A stretch of 64,000 bases of DNA from Stratiolaelaps scimitus (GCA_019614645.1 JABWDB010000002.1:26525501-26589500); one strand, 5' to 3'. Counted from the first letter of the stretch, positions 11,424-24,275 are shown. The notes: generated from the letters alone by a model not told the origin. Translations and numbers: made by a program.

Positions 11424-13612
11424 CTAAAGGCATCGGTCGACGTTCTTTTTTAGGTATTTCTGTTGCAAGCGACGAATAAGTTCAGCTGCGGCAGGGTCCT
11501 TCGAAATCCAGTCTAATTGTTCTTCACCGATTTTCCTGATTTCGAACCCTGCTGCAGCGGTCATGTGACAGTCACCGAGTGTCTGAATTCGTATTCCGAC
11601 AGCGCACATTTCCAGCCCGTAAACTATTTGGTCCCGTGCGTCTCCGAAGTACTGAAATTCATCAAGCAATGGAGCTGTACGACTCACTATGAGCACATAG
11701 GGTGTCTGCTTGTCAGATGGGATTTTATGTATCGCTGTCGAATTGGGTATCGTTGACGACGCCAAAGACGTATTTAACGGCGCCAATTCTTCTTTCAGTG
11801 CCTTTCTACCGATTATTGGGGGATCGGAAACTTGAGAAGAGTTAGTTGAGTGTATTTTGCTGTCCAGTTTGCTGAGGGTTACCGAAACCATCGTGTTATA
11901 GTCCTTGTCGAAAATCCCCCTTTTAGGGACCACAACCCAACGATAGAAGCTCTGCGTCGCTGACCGATTCACCTGCTGGCCAATTGAGTCTTCGTCAGCC
12001 TCGGACGTATCTCCCGTTTGTGGGCCCCCAGTCGCTGCGAGGTCATAAGCGTCCTCATCAATAGTGTTATTCTGTTGATTTGTAACGTCAACCGGGATAG
12101 TGTACGCTATGTTCGCTGACGCGGGTGGCCTTTGCGATCCAGTAGATGAGAGTGCGAAGCATGATTGAAGATCTCGCGAAGGATACACGAGAACGTTCGA
12201 CATTAGCACATAAGGCGTCTTCGCCGCCTGTCGAGCGACATTGTATAGTAGATTCCGCGGGAACGGAAGGCTCCAGGAGGGCCAATCCTCGATGCTGGGT
12301 GGCTTCTTGCAGTCTACTGGAAGGGCGGAGATAATTTCTCGAGGACGCTGGTAGCTTTTAGAATCCGGAGCAGAAGTTAAGGGAAATATTATATGGAAGG
12401 TCACATTTTCGCTGACGCATTTGTTGCAACGTACGGTCCACGCTAATTGGTTGTTCACGTAGTCCATGCTATCCTTATCAAATCCAAACACAGATACTGA
12501 CATCGGTCCTTGCCAACGAGCACAAATTTCACTGACATGTTGCTGAAGCTGATTGGGCAGCACGTTCGTCACAAAGGTTAACGCGTTGTTAGAGTTGTTT
12601 GCGTAGAGTCGCTTTGCAGCAATATATCCTTCTGCAACGAGATACGCTCCATGAACCTGCCAATCGGGCGTCTCTTCTGCAGAATCTTCCTGGGAAATAC
12701 CCTCGGTCTTCATTTGTCCCGATATTGTAGACGGCGTAGATTTGTCACCTTCCACTGCATGCGGAATAGCTTTCTTATGCTCAATTTCATCCGATTCTGT
12801 TTCGTTGGCCCCCGGCTTCGTTAGATTCTCACTAGTAGTCACATTGTAGCCAAAAGTCTGTAACCGTAAAGATTCTGTTGGTAATTAAAATCTTGTGTGA
12901 TTGAGAAGGTTGTTGACAAAAGGTAGTACTCAATTTTGCAAGAGGAAGTGCTCAAGGCGAAATTCTTTCTGGAAACCAGTCGTTCTCAATTATTAGAAAT
13001 CCCAGGGAATCTCTAACTATTTGTAATATTATAAGGAAGAGGTATCTTGAGTTGCAAACGCTTTCACTTCGTGCCCTAATTCACGTCAAAAATTTGGAGT
13101 GAATGGTAGTAGAAAACTAAGCAAACGAGCGATAATAACAAATTTTATTCAAACTTACTAATCAACTTCTTTATTTCCCTTCATTGAATAGACAATTCTC
13201 CTAAGATGATCTTCTTTACGTAAGAAAGTAGGGTCTAAAACTGTTCCCTGTGTGTGTATCCATATTTGGTGGATTTAGAAAATAGTAGCAATTACAAATA
13301 GTCTTTGATACAAACCATAATTGACGTGTGCTCTTGGTCCCCTCCGGTGACTTCATTATTCGACGATACCGGCTTTCGTGCTTCTTTGCCTATAGTTGCG
13401 AGGGCTAGCCCATCTGCTGAATGTGTTTGATCGAACACAACAGTGCAATTTGGTATCGCTGGGGGATGATTGAACATGTACGTAAGGCTGAATAGTGCTA
13501 GCAAGACATTAAAAAGTGTTATGGCAATGATTGGCAGTGACCACACAGTGGCACGGGCGGGAGTCCGTTCTGGCAGAAGAATGACTCGGTCGGGAGATTT
13601 TGGACGCATCAT
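11424..13612 (-). CDS. Glycosyltransferase family 49 protein, B4GAT1-like, probably catalytically degenerate
   Basis: Two exons, 13612-13316 and 12857-11424, join in phase 0 (ATG/gtttgt donor; ggttacag acceptor) for 576 residues. A cytoplasmic tail rich in Arg and Pro is followed by a signal anchor at about residues 23-47, typical of type II Golgi enzymes. A stem follows, then a GT49 domain from about residue 164: TFVTNVLPNQL, RWQGPMSVSVFG and NVTFHIIFPL match the N-terminal half of beta-1,4-glucuronyltransferase 1, and NLLYNVARQAAKTPYVL and YFGDARDQIVYGLEM match the C-terminal half. Active relatives use a DxD-type metal motif after TPYV; here it reads SNVLVYPS (319-326) with no aspartate. 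The histidine motif near the C-terminus is also lost (CHMTAAAG). A long acidic, Ser/Thr-rich insert with several N-glycosylation sites makes it larger than the usual 400 or so residues. The frame stays open upstream of the chosen ATG to an acceptor-like site, so a further 5' exon is possible. Confidence 0.8.
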
Positions 13613-15293
13613 ATCCGGCCGTAATGTTTCCCTTAACCGCTGCTCAACCGTTTGCTCTTCTGGTTTGAACGATATCTGGAACAGGTACAGAAATTAGGCA
13701 CGCTTGGCTATTGGATGCGGGATAAAATTCTCTCTTATTAATTACTCAGTATACCACACAACCGTCTTGAACAATGTCGTACGTTTAACCATCATACATA
13801 GACTATTTGTTCCACCGCAGTCGAAAAAGTTTTCTGACTGTGCGGTCTTCAGATTTTTGATCTTAGCAGAAGATTGTGCGCGCATAATCAGAGCTGCCAC
13901 GCGTCGCTCTATTATTAGGTTGACTAATAGGTTCCCGCCGTTTCTGAAACCCTCTCCAAGCCTTCTTCTTGCCGTTGTTTGCCTGGTCAGAGCCACGACT
14001 TAAACAGGCCGTGTTAGCTTTACAATCCATCGGTAACCGTTGATGCCGGCTGCATATGTTCCATAGCGATTCCGTGTTGATATCCGTGTTCCATAGCGAT
14101 TCTATAATGATGGAGATTTCGGATATAATGATGGAAAAAGTGCTCTTTCGACATATGTGTTACAACTTTTTTTAACTAATGTAATTAACGGCTAACACGG
14201 CCAGTTTTAATGGGAAGCTCACATAGCCAAAACAGCGAGAAGGGGAAGGCTATGGCATAGGTTTTAATAAACGGCGGGATTTTATTAGGCGACCTAATAC
14301 TTCTCATAATTGTGTGTGTGATCTCATAATTGTTTGTATGATCCGTACTTCCGATAGCCTTGCAGACTTTCCTGTTTCATAATTTATTTACGTTTGATTC
14401 TGAAGCCAACGGTTAAGCTCCAAAATTCATTCTCCCCAACTCGATGTAATAAGTTGTGGTCGTAACAATGCGGTGCGATGCACTGAATTTTTTCCTACAC
14501 AAGTTGCCCGCTAGTATAGGATTGAGGACACACAAATGACGTTTTCTTGGATAGTATCTAAACACAAAAATAAACGATAGTGATTATCCAGTTTAAATAG
14601 CCCAGTCTGCAATGCAGACTTTATGGAGCGTTCCTTGTATGCTTGTCAAGCTTACCATTTCGGGCGCCTGTCAAACTAACACGAATGGCTCTGGCTCACG
14701 CATGTCTAATACATTAGCATCATGTGTCCCGCAATTTCCGAACTCACACCAACGGTTGATACTTGCAGCATCCGGCAGAGACAGGGGAGTGTCAACACTA
14801 AATGTTGAGTGAGTGAGGAGTAGAGAGTGACTCACAGTCGGGAGTAGCCTTGGCAATGCGACAACGACAAGCCGTTCTATCTATCTGTCAGCATCGATTC
14901 CGTTTCAGCATCGTCCGAGCATATCCCACCGAAGGTAGATTCGAAACTTCCTCATTGATTTTATTTTACAGAATCCGAAAAATCTTTGTAAGTTCGGAGG
15001 TCATCGGCTCTATCGAAACACAAACACTGCCAGCGGTCTCTGTATTTTGACGAGAGATTTGATCCTCGATCGAACGGAAGCTATTACAGCTGCTTGTGAT
15101 CGAATATCCAGACGAGTTTGTTTAATTCGTGGAATATATAAACCAAGCATAGAAAACAATATTATAAGAAAAAAAAATAATCACGTACAAAATTAGCAAT
15201 TACTGCTATTATACGTTACAATGACGCTATATAATATAATATTATATATATACCGTTGATTTTCTTGGTCGTCATGGACTATATGGTATAAAA
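13613..15293. other. Non-coding stretch with small local duplications
   Basis: No gene is supported. A 15-base unit (GTTCCATAGCGATTC) occurs at 14058-14072 and 14088-14102, followed by two copies of TATAATGATGGA. Near 14300, TCTCATAATTGT is also doubled. These look like recent short tandem duplications. Confidence 0.5.
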
Positions 15294-15602
15294 AGTGCGG
15301 GTCTTGGCCCGAGACACTCCCTATTAAACGAAACTTTGGCCAGCGCTCTTCGTTCCACATCTATTCCTTGCATTCGTGAACCAGTAGGTATTTGTCGCTC
15401 TGATGGAAAGCGTCCTGATGGTATGTCGTTAATCCCCTTTTCCAGAGGTAAAATTCTGGTTTGGAATTGCACTGTGGCTGACACTTTAGCACTTTCTTAT
15501 GTCAATCGCAGAGCAACACATACATACAAACATAATATGCGTATGCCTTCCACAATGAATTATCTGAACAATAAGCACCAAATTCAGCCGGGAACTGTTT
15601 AG
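15294..15602 (+). mobile_element. Retroelement pol fragment (DGKRPDG-type C-terminal region)
   Basis: The plus frame reads GPRHSLLNETLASAL, then IREPVGICRSDGKRPDG, then LIPFSRGKILVWNCTVADT. This run (RH..LN, EP.G..R.DGKRPDG, LIP...GK.LVW..T..DT) is the conserved stretch found downstream of reverse transcriptase in many animal retroelements. After about 15500 the match fades and the frame ends at a TAG at 15600-15602. There is no polymerase core, start codon or terminal repeat nearby, so it is a decayed fragment. On the opposite strand the same bases give a chance open frame, which I discount. Confidence 0.6.
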
Positions 15603-15729
15603 TGCCAAAAATCTGTATTAATTTAACCAGATCCATCAAATATAAGTAAAACAAAACAGGCAAATACATGTTGAAGAGTGAATGATTTACCTAGAAAACA
15701 GCTAATCACCCAGTATGCAACATATTAAT

Positions 15730-16011
15730 TTATATTTTCTCGTCGGCCTCGTTAACGTCATTATACCTCCTCCGGATATATAGGCTTGTCACATGTAAAT
15801 CCAGTGTCACGTTAAACGAAACTTGAATTAAAACACGAGACTCATCAAAGAGCTCAATATCATTCGGCACACCACAATTCGATATCAATTTCGCACACTG
15901 GAAATTCACCGTGTCTATTGTCCTGTCTACCGCATCTTGTAGCACGTCGCCTAGAAAAATATTCTCACTTTCCGATCCGACAATAAAGGCGGACAAAGCG
16001 GCAGAACACCT
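15730..16011 (-). CDS. Possible exon, unidentified
   Basis: A minus-strand frame of about 93 codons follows an acceptor-like gaatctag and ends with TAA at 15730. It reads like a real protein (FNVTLDLHVTSLYIRRRYND near the end; DAVDRTIDTVNFQCAKLISNC in the middle) with two cysteines and one N-glycosylation site. No upstream exon was found and no family is recognised. Its nearness to the retroelement fragment leaves open that it is element-derived. Confidence 0.25.
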   Translation of the reverse strand, partial: RCSAALSAFIVGSESENIFLGDVLQDAVDRTIDTVNFQCAKLISNCGVPNDIELFDESRVLIQVSFNVTLDLHVTSLYIRRRYNDVNEADEKI

Positions 16012-19000
16012 CTAGATTCACGCAGTCGTTTATGGTCGCATGTATCTAACATGTGTGACATTGAAAGAAGGCATCATCGAGGAGCTATGCCAGTTCCAAA
16101 GTTCGAGTTTTTGCGCCAGATGGTTTGTGTCTTAGAATCCATAAACAAAATATTGAAGGAAACTGGTAGAAAAATATTAATACGAAACACTTATGGATTA
16201 AATAGCAGATATTTCTAGTATAGAACTAGGGTAATTCAACGGAACGTGTAGGTACATCTACATTGTACAGGCACCATAAAGTTCAACGAGAATAAAGTTA
16301 GATGAGTTACAATATTAGAGGACTCTCGTTTTCGGTTGTTTTGCCAGCCGTTTTTTCAACAGATGGTTCTTGACACCTACCAGTACGATATTTCTACTAG
16401 AAATTTCGTGAATGAAAAAATCCTACTACTAAAAAATCATAAGTTTACGGAGGGATTACAGGGTAATATAACAGAAATATCTCTTGGTGAAAGATCTAAC
16501 CCTTTACCTGCAAGTGTCATACAAATAAGTTGTGGCGCTAATTTCAAAAGTTAGTCGGCCAACCTGACAACGAGGTGTGTATTTCTATTCCGTATGGTTG
16601 GTAGCTAATTCTGGTCTAGCGTACCATCTGTCCGAGCTCTATGGCTATCAGCATTCACTGTCACTTGTGTTACTTCCATTGCTCGGTCGACCAGCTGGTT
16701 TCCAAGCCGATCTGCGCGTGTGCAGCTCTGAACATTTATGGGCTGGCAGTTCTCTTTGTTCGCCGAGAACACTCCTAGATGTTTTAATTCCCGTTCTGGT
16801 TTGTTCACAATGGTAACTCACTAGTCTCAGAGGGAAAACGAAATGCATTGTGAATATATTTGAATAAAAACCAAATAACAATAGAAAGACAAACCTGAGA
16901 AAATTAAGGAGGATTTTTGTCTTTACGATAAGAGATGCCTGTTTTTTTTAACTGGTTAACCTATTACTTTGTGACCTTCGAAGACCTATCCCGAGGCACA
17001 TCGATCGAAATTTTCACGAAGCCACCATATACCTACACTTCAGTGTCGAATATATAATTTGCGATGGGTAGGGCGCTCCCACCATCCGCCGTGATTAGTA
17101 AGACTAACTTATATTGCTTAGGATGTCTCTGACAAAAAAAAATGTTGCTTTTAGACCAAGCCGATATCAAAGTACAATTGCGTACTTCTTCCTCAAGAGC
17201 TCCCTATTTTAGTTATAAATATTATGGTTGGTGGTACATGTTAATCGAGACCTGTGGGTAAGAAGTGAGCCCACAAATATAAAATCCAGCTCGAATGTCG
17301 CTGGATTACGAGCCGGGATTAAGAGCATGCAGACAATCAAAGACGTGTCTGCGAATTACACTGCGAAAATAAATTACCGTCGACTACATTCTACTGTGTA
17401 GGGATCTGTGCGCTCTATTTACTAGGTTTGCCTTGATGACAATGTTTATTAAGACTCATACATTCAGTTTTGTCACGAGTTTCATCTTCTACACGAGAAT
17501 GAAGCTCTAACACTGCTTGTCGAGTGGCATTTTGTCGATAACAAAGCCAAACTTACAAACGACATGATGCGATTATTTCTGAACCGTTCCTATCGTTGGT
17601 TCGATTGAGCTATATGAACTGTAGTGATTCAAAAATAATTCATCGTAGTTGGAGTATCGACAGTCAATTCGATATTTTTTAACAAAATATTTCAATTTGA
17701 GTTTATTTTACTATGGACTGTTTACAGTCAGTACGGGTGGCCTTTTTAAAATGTATCCACTTTTATATGGAAACAGATTTAACAAGCAACATATACTGTA
17801 AAATTTGTGTGAAGTACAAAAATTGTTTCTTTTTTTGCGTCGCGGTCGTTCTGCGATTGTATTTGTTCATATAGTCGATGCAGTATGGTACCTGTAGTGA
17901 AACACAATGTCCATACGAGCGAGAGTTGTGGTTTGTTACAAGTGACAATAATATAATCACACTGATAATATATTACCAGACCTAAATGGGTGTTGAGGAA
18001 CGTAAACATCGGCCCTGTCTGGCCTTCACGAGTGCAGAACGATGTTCGTATGTGAATATGGGAATACTATATCGTGTAGCCATCTCATCAAATATACCGC
18101 CCGTCCCACGATATTTATAGCCCATATTCACTGTGGCGTGCTTGCTGGCCATTAAAGGAGAAGTCATTCATTCTAATCCATCTTCATTTTTGATTCGACG
18201 ATGAACGAGATGCAAAGAAAAGTCTATGTTTGCGACATCTGAACGATGTCATTGTTGTTTTTGACTGATTCGTACAGTGATAATTATGCCAATAGTTTGC
18301 GAAATTGAGTAATTTGCGAATGCTGAGGATTCATATATTCTCATTGGGGAGTAATGTTCCGATGTAGCTTGGGCAATCGTAATCGTAACCTGCGCACGAT
18401 CAGAACGTTCTTACCAATATCATAAGCGATGGGATCAACGCAGTACTTGCACAAGGCGGACACTGAAGATTGATATGTGCAAGCTCTTGTAAGCTCTGCC
18501 ATGGAACGAGGAGTATACTTTTAAGCATATTTTATTACATATAAAATATGTAATTTCAGATTAGATGCATTGTACTTTCCGCTTCGGACGTTGGAGCTTC
18601 TTCGTTTTGGGAAGGGTTCCCACAATCACAAATATTTGCACATTTAGGGGTCTGTCTTATGAAGGAATGCCGAAAGCAGTCCATCGATGTTAAATGTTGA
18701 CTGGGAGTCAGCCCCAGAAAAATAGGTCTTGTTATTCATATCTTCATGGACGTCCAGAGTTGGGGCAAGACCCTAGCCCTTCTCCTATCTTGCATTTCTC
18801 AGTACTCACCCGCATGGTATTACTGCTAGAAATGTCGGAAGGAAAACTTATTCTACCCAGAGACCTCGACTTTGAACCGACCTGGGACATATCCCACTAT
18901 CGCTCTGTTTATCCAACCTTGGTACTGCGACGTCGTCGCCTCAGCCACCATTACAGGGATCCACCAAATTTATAAAACAGCCCGATGTAGGGCCATCTTA

Positions 19001-20780
19001 ATGTTTTATTTTCGATATGCGGACCGTCTTTACGGTGGCGTTATCCTACCAGAGAACAAATCTCGAAACTGATGTCTATAGAAGTGCAGTAGCGACAAGT
19101 TAAATGTTTTCATATGGCTATATTTTAGCTTCGTTTTTCACAATCGTTATCGGCATAAACTGATGATTCTGCACGTTCGAAGATTGTATTGACAGTGACA
19201 TCAACGTGAGAGAATAGTGTTCCACCAAAGGGATATCTTAATTTGCAGCACAGGAACACCGCCAAAGGCAATCGCTTCTGTCGGGCATAGAGGTGTCGCA
19301 CAAATTTTACTGTTGTGCTCTAGAAGTCGTTTTATTTTATGGTTCAAGTTGGCTGAACATGTATTCGTATTCAGCCTCAGAAGAAAGTCTCATTTCCCCA
19401 ATCACTACACAAGTTGTTTTATTATATTATACAACTTGGCAAACACATTTCTAATGATCACACAAGAGAAATATAGCTAGCTTTCAACTCCGCAATATAT
19501 TTTTACATTTGAGATATTAAGTCTTCGGCAGAGCCTCTTAGAAAGGGAATCTCGAAAGTGTGAACTTCATAAACCTCTTACAATGCTCTGATATCAATAT
19601 TCTACACGCCGTTGGGAGAAGGTGCCACAGATAGAACTGATATGTAAATAATCGCAAAACCATTTTCAGCCTTTTCATTGCCTCAATCCATTTTTGGTAG
19701 ATTCATTCGCTTGAAGGACCTTTACGGCTTCGTCTTTTTTGTTCTGGTCGTAGACCAACAGCCATCAAGCTGGCGAGAGAACGAGTTTAGAGCTGACAGA
19801 AAGCGCGAAAGTGCTGAAAAAGAAAATTTCCGCTCCGTGGCTCTGAAATCTCTTGCGGCTATTAGAAGTTGGTCGTCTGGAAAGACCTCACCCACGTGTT
19901 GTAGTTCACGCCTCTGGCATGACAGGTTAGTGAGGCCATTGTCAGCTGGCCTTGTGATGATCTACTGTCATCATCGTTACAGGGCGGTAAAGAATTCAAA
20001 GAATACCTCAAGAGATTTTGATGTTTAGATGTGTTAACACTGTATCGTCTTAAAACTAGATTCAGGTAGCTTACTCGATTCATTTTACTGAACTCGTGGC
20101 CCCCAACCAGTATTTACGCAATCTGTAGTATGTTTTATTCCAAGCTGATTCGCAGTTTCATTTGAATTTTAATTCACCAACATGATAGTCTCAGTGGTTC
20201 TCTCTATTCATCTTTCACATAATACTGGCTTTTCCTTAACATATGCAGACGGTGAAGACGGAGCGTCTTGGCGCAGCTAGCTACTCTAAAAAATTTAAGC
20301 GTACGTACTGTTCACTCCTCTCACTGGGCGTCATGGTTTTCGTTTGTATTGAGAGTTCTCTAAATAACATGTTCGTTCAAATTGTTTGAGGAACGTACAT
20401 GATTCTACGATGAACATAAACAAAATTGCGTCGATGATCGTTTGATCGATTACAAGAGAGCCAAATGGTGTTGAGTATTGTCGTCTCCGGACGTCTGGTA
20501 CAAAATCGACATTGTTAACAGTAGCACTGTTACAATCTGACGTATTGCTCATGTTCCTGTGTTTCATTATTTAAACCAAAAATTAACATCATTAGTATTA
20601 TCCTCCACGTGAAACCAACACACATCTCATCAAGCGTTCATGTCAACAATAAAATGGATTAGATAAATGTATCCTCATACAGAAGTTTACTCTAACTTGT
20701 CTTCTTACTGGCATCTACAGTGATCTAATATGGACACATACAGATACATCGGTCTATAAACAAAAGGTCCACGCAGTTAA
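16012..20780. other. Non-coding stretch, nothing recognised
   Basis: AT-rich sequence with scattered open frames of 60-116 codons lacking matched splice sites, membrane segments or motifs. No RNA gene, element or promoter signature could be supported. Confidence 0.4.
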
Positions 20781-21600
20781 TTACGTTGCTACACCAGCTG
20801 ACGAGCTGATACGTCAGCTCAGTGCTGGTCTCACTGGTGACTCAGTTGTTCCATGCTGACTGCTGCAGTTCAGTCAGTTGAGAGCAGCTGGATCAGATAG
20901 AGTAGACTGGAGGGTGGTCGAGCGGTGTCGCCACGTAGGCCAGGCTAGCCCTTGTCTTGGTAGGCCCAGCCAGCCAACCCCGAGCCAACAGCATTTGGGG
21001 AGGAGCGAAATAGTAGAAGGAAAAGATGAGCATTACCATCGTGTATCCAGTTTACACTGGTGCAGGCGCACATTCGTGAGCCCTCGAGCCATTTGAGAGA
21101 CATGGCTCTCTAGGGACACAAAGGAACTGGCTGGACGTCCTTGACTGTTCTGCAGGCTAGCATGCTGCTACTGCTGCTGTGTCAGAGGAAACAAGAAGAC
21201 GACGATGCAGAGAACTCTCCCCTCATTCGGGAAAGGTGTGACAGCATGACTGAAATGTTTCCACATACCCCCAGAGTCACCCCCACCTACTTGGTGCCTT
21301 TCATTGCACCCACCTCTTGGCCTCTTAGGCGAGCGAGATCCTGTCTCTGGCGGTTTAGCGTCAGGCGGCGACCGCGCCAGCGTACCAGGCCGTTCCACAC
21401 TCGGCTTGGTTCGCGTTCGTCGACGGCGACTGGCGTCGAATAGCGGCAGGTCGTAGAAAAAGCCATTTCAAGAGGACGACAACCTTTAGCCGGAGGGACG
21501 ACCTGGTCGGCGGCTACCGGCCGAGCAAAGAAACTCAGGGATATTCGGGCAGACCGTACGTCTGTCGAAGAGAGACACAGAATATTATTGTGTCCATGGA
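20781..21600 (+). promoter_or_regulatory. CpG-rich promoter-like block with hairpin
   Basis: This is one of the few GC- and CpG-rich blocks in an AT-rich window. It starts with a perfect 8-base inverted repeat (AGCTGACG at 20796-20803, CGTCAGCT at 20812-20819) and several CAGCTG E-boxes, followed by Inr-like TCAGTT. Exon-like plus-strand frames lie downstream, so it may be their promoter and first exon. No TATA box was seen. Confidence 0.35.
21162..21443 (+). CDS. Possible first coding exon, unidentified
   Basis: An ATG at 21162 opens 93 codons beginning with a leucine run (MLLLLLC) and then an acidic stretch (QEDDDAEN). The second half is Arg-rich and looks like GC-rich chance coding, so any real exon would end early, for example at AG/GTGTGA near 21237 or TTG/GTGCCT near 21293. 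It lies inside the CpG-rich block and upstream of the plus-strand exon-like frames at 22.5-25.2 kb. No family is recognised. Confidence 0.2.
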   Translation: MLLLLLCQRKQEDDDAENSPLIRERCDSMTEMFPHTPRVTPTYLVPFIAPTSWPLRRARSCLWRFSVRRRPRQRTRPFHTRLGSRSSTATGVE

Positions 21601-22470
21601 CGAGCGGTAAACTGTTTTAGACGAGCTGTATCCCCTGTAACGGAACTCAATTGGGATTTCGGTTGAGGCAGTAATAAAGAAAATACGACTGACTCATTCG
21701 TAGTATTGCCATTAAACTTTGGTTATTTGACACATTGTCAATGTAGAATAATTATTGGGCGTCTGGATTGCGAAATAAATAGATCGGTGACGATGATGAC
21801 ATATATTATATCAGCAATATTTTGTCGTTTGCTTATTTTTCAAAAGTCAATGAAGTGAGTGGATTAAGGGAAATTTATATCAGGAAGACGAAAATATCAT
21901 CAAGAATCATAGAGTCAGAAATCCGAAACAGCCGCTTTCTGAATAATCGCCCCCGCGCCCCCGCGGCACACTTGTTAAGTCAGATGACAGTACTGGAAAT
22001 AGAAACTCGGCACTACGACTGTGAGTGTGACTGCGCTAAATACTTCAACGAATAACTGGGCTATTAGGCAGCTACTCGACGGGATTTTATTTGTTCACAC
22101 CCTGCAACGATTTTTGAGCTCTGCTATGCAGCGTCCCTTATTCCATAACCTTTGAAGAGTGGTACGACATGTGTGCTGATACCTAGAGTTCTTTCCACCA
22201 GTTCATTGAGGTAGGTCTTATAAGTTTTTTACACTCATGTCCACGTACGTATTATGCATGATAGTCAAACAAGACAGTGCTGTGTTATTATGCTGCTTTT
22301 GCATATGTAAATCGAGTCGAACTTCAATTCGGTTGTTTCAATTGGGATCGCTGACACTCAACGTGTAAATAATTTATTCTTATGGCCTACTGAAATAATG
22401 AGTTATTATATATTCTTGACAACTAATCGTAGTTTAGTTAATTTAATGACTTATTTTGACTTGTTGTACG

Positions 22471-22474
22471 CATA

Positions 22475-22510
<36 letters not shown>
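22471..22510. repeat. (TA)n microsatellite
   Basis: About 20 TA units end directly in CAG, forming an acceptor-like site for the next open frame. A similar (TA)nCAG arrangement is seen at 24260-24275. Confidence 0.9.
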
Positions 22511-22513
<3 letters not shown>

Positions 22514-22705
22514 GCGCTGCAGAAGGAAAGAACCTGCGCGCTTGTCTCCGGTAGCGCGGATCAGCCTATGATAGACCCCTTCGAGGAAGTTCGCAGTGAG
22601 AGGGCCATGCCCGCCCAAGGTCTCAAAAGCAAGGGGAGATATATATATCTTGACCATTCCGTTCCGGAATTTCTTGACATCCGAGGCGCATTATATGTAC
22701 AGTGA
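22514..22705 (+). CDS. Possible exon, unidentified
   Basis: After (TA)nCAG, 63 codons stay open to a TGA. Composition is protein-like (ADQPMIDPFEEVRSERAMPAQ, then YLDHSVPEFLDIRGALYVQ). Internal GT sites allow splicing; one at CCCAAG/GTCTCA ends in phase 1, which fits the exon-like block beginning at 24276. No family match is recognised and there is no start codon at the beginning, so it would be an internal or terminal exon. Confidence 0.25.
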   Translation, partial: ALQKERTCALVSGSADQPMIDPFEEVRSERAMPAQGLKSKGRYIYLDHSVPEFLDIRGALYVQ

Positions 22706-24275
22706 CAAACAGACAGAGTGAGTTATATCATTTAAAAGGTCTATTCTTATTTCTGACTAACGAATTATTATACATGATGTCCCACAGCGACTTCATATGC
22801 TAGGCGATTATGGTACATGAGCGAGTTCACGAGCGATTAAGGAACAAAGGGAAAGGTTGGTGGAGGGAGGCGACATGCGGGTTGGGTTAGCGTCGAATCG
22901 TTCCTTTGGGTTGTACTACTGTGCTCTGCGGTGCAGTACAGGGAAGCTTTTGCCGCATCGTGTGGGAACGCGGACTCGCGTCGTGTTAGGGCTGTGTGTA
23001 TGTATGTGTGTATATACGCGTACGTACATGGCATTAGCATAAAATCATTAGCTTTTTAGGTGGTCGTTCGTTGCCGGTGCAGCGTTCCTTCCTTATGTGC
23101 AGTGTTCGTCCTGCTGCAGGCCGAGTGCCCAATGGGGTTGCGTCCTATGGGAAGAAGCGGAAAGTTGATGGCGATGGGGAATGATGCGATGTTGGGGGGA
23201 TGATGTTAGTGGGGTGAGCGTGTGGGACGGGAGCGTAGATGGCGTCAAATAATATCATAATAATAATATATGGACGCTCCGGATATTTTCCGGCCTCCGG
23301 CGACTAAATGGCCTACGTGTGGCCTCCACAATAGCGCTACGAGTGTCTGAACGAGCGATATATATATATATAATAAAGGAAGAGAGAGAGCGAGGGAATA
23401 TGCATATATATATATATATGAAGATAGTCCATAGTCTGTTTAGATATCAGGGATACATGATGTCGCCTGATCATGACTTAAGCTCATAGGTAATAACTTG
23501 CGTGAAGCGAGTATCGACCGTAGTCCACACAATTGTGAGAACCTTTATTATCAAACGGTATGACGTTAGAACTTTGTGTATGAGACAATCAAACCAATGT
23601 CATAGTTGTTCTCAGGCTTTTAAGGATCGATTAATGAAAGAGGACATCGATCAGATGGATGATTACAAACAAGACTCATAAAATTAGGATCGCAAAGCTG
23701 TCAAATTGAACTTTATTAAAGCGGAATATGAAAACGTCGACTGTTCCCTTGACATTCATTTAGGCAATTTTTTAACTCAGAAATTTTGGTTATTCGTATG
23801 AATCGTTTGTTAAATCAACCGTCCGTTTAATCACTATAAATGGCACGCTGAGATCGGATTAATTTAATTGACAATGCTAATGCTGATTAAGACTGTCTGC
23901 TGGAACTTTATAACTACTATTTAGATAAGAATTGCTTACCTAGTTGTATTATGGAAGTATGTCGTAGCTATCGAATTACGTACTGACACGTGTTTCGCGA
24001 TAACTAAGATAAATACTAAGAGCGAATAGCCGAAACGATATTTTATTTTCGGCAAATGTAAATTATGTAGACTTGAAACATCCATTTATTATGAATGTTA
24101 AATTAACGAAAAACGATGCACGAATGCGCCAAATTATTCTACAAATAAATTTATTAGATTGTAACAAATATGGTTGAGACTATGAATATTGGATAGAAAA
24201 GCCAAGTAAATGCCATACATGGTTATAGTATTTAATGTTATATTCATATATTTATATGTATATATATATATACAG

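Noticed and set aside
15272..15484. Minus-strand frame opposite the retroelement fragment
   Set aside because: The plus frame matches a known conserved element region, so the reverse frame is a shadow.
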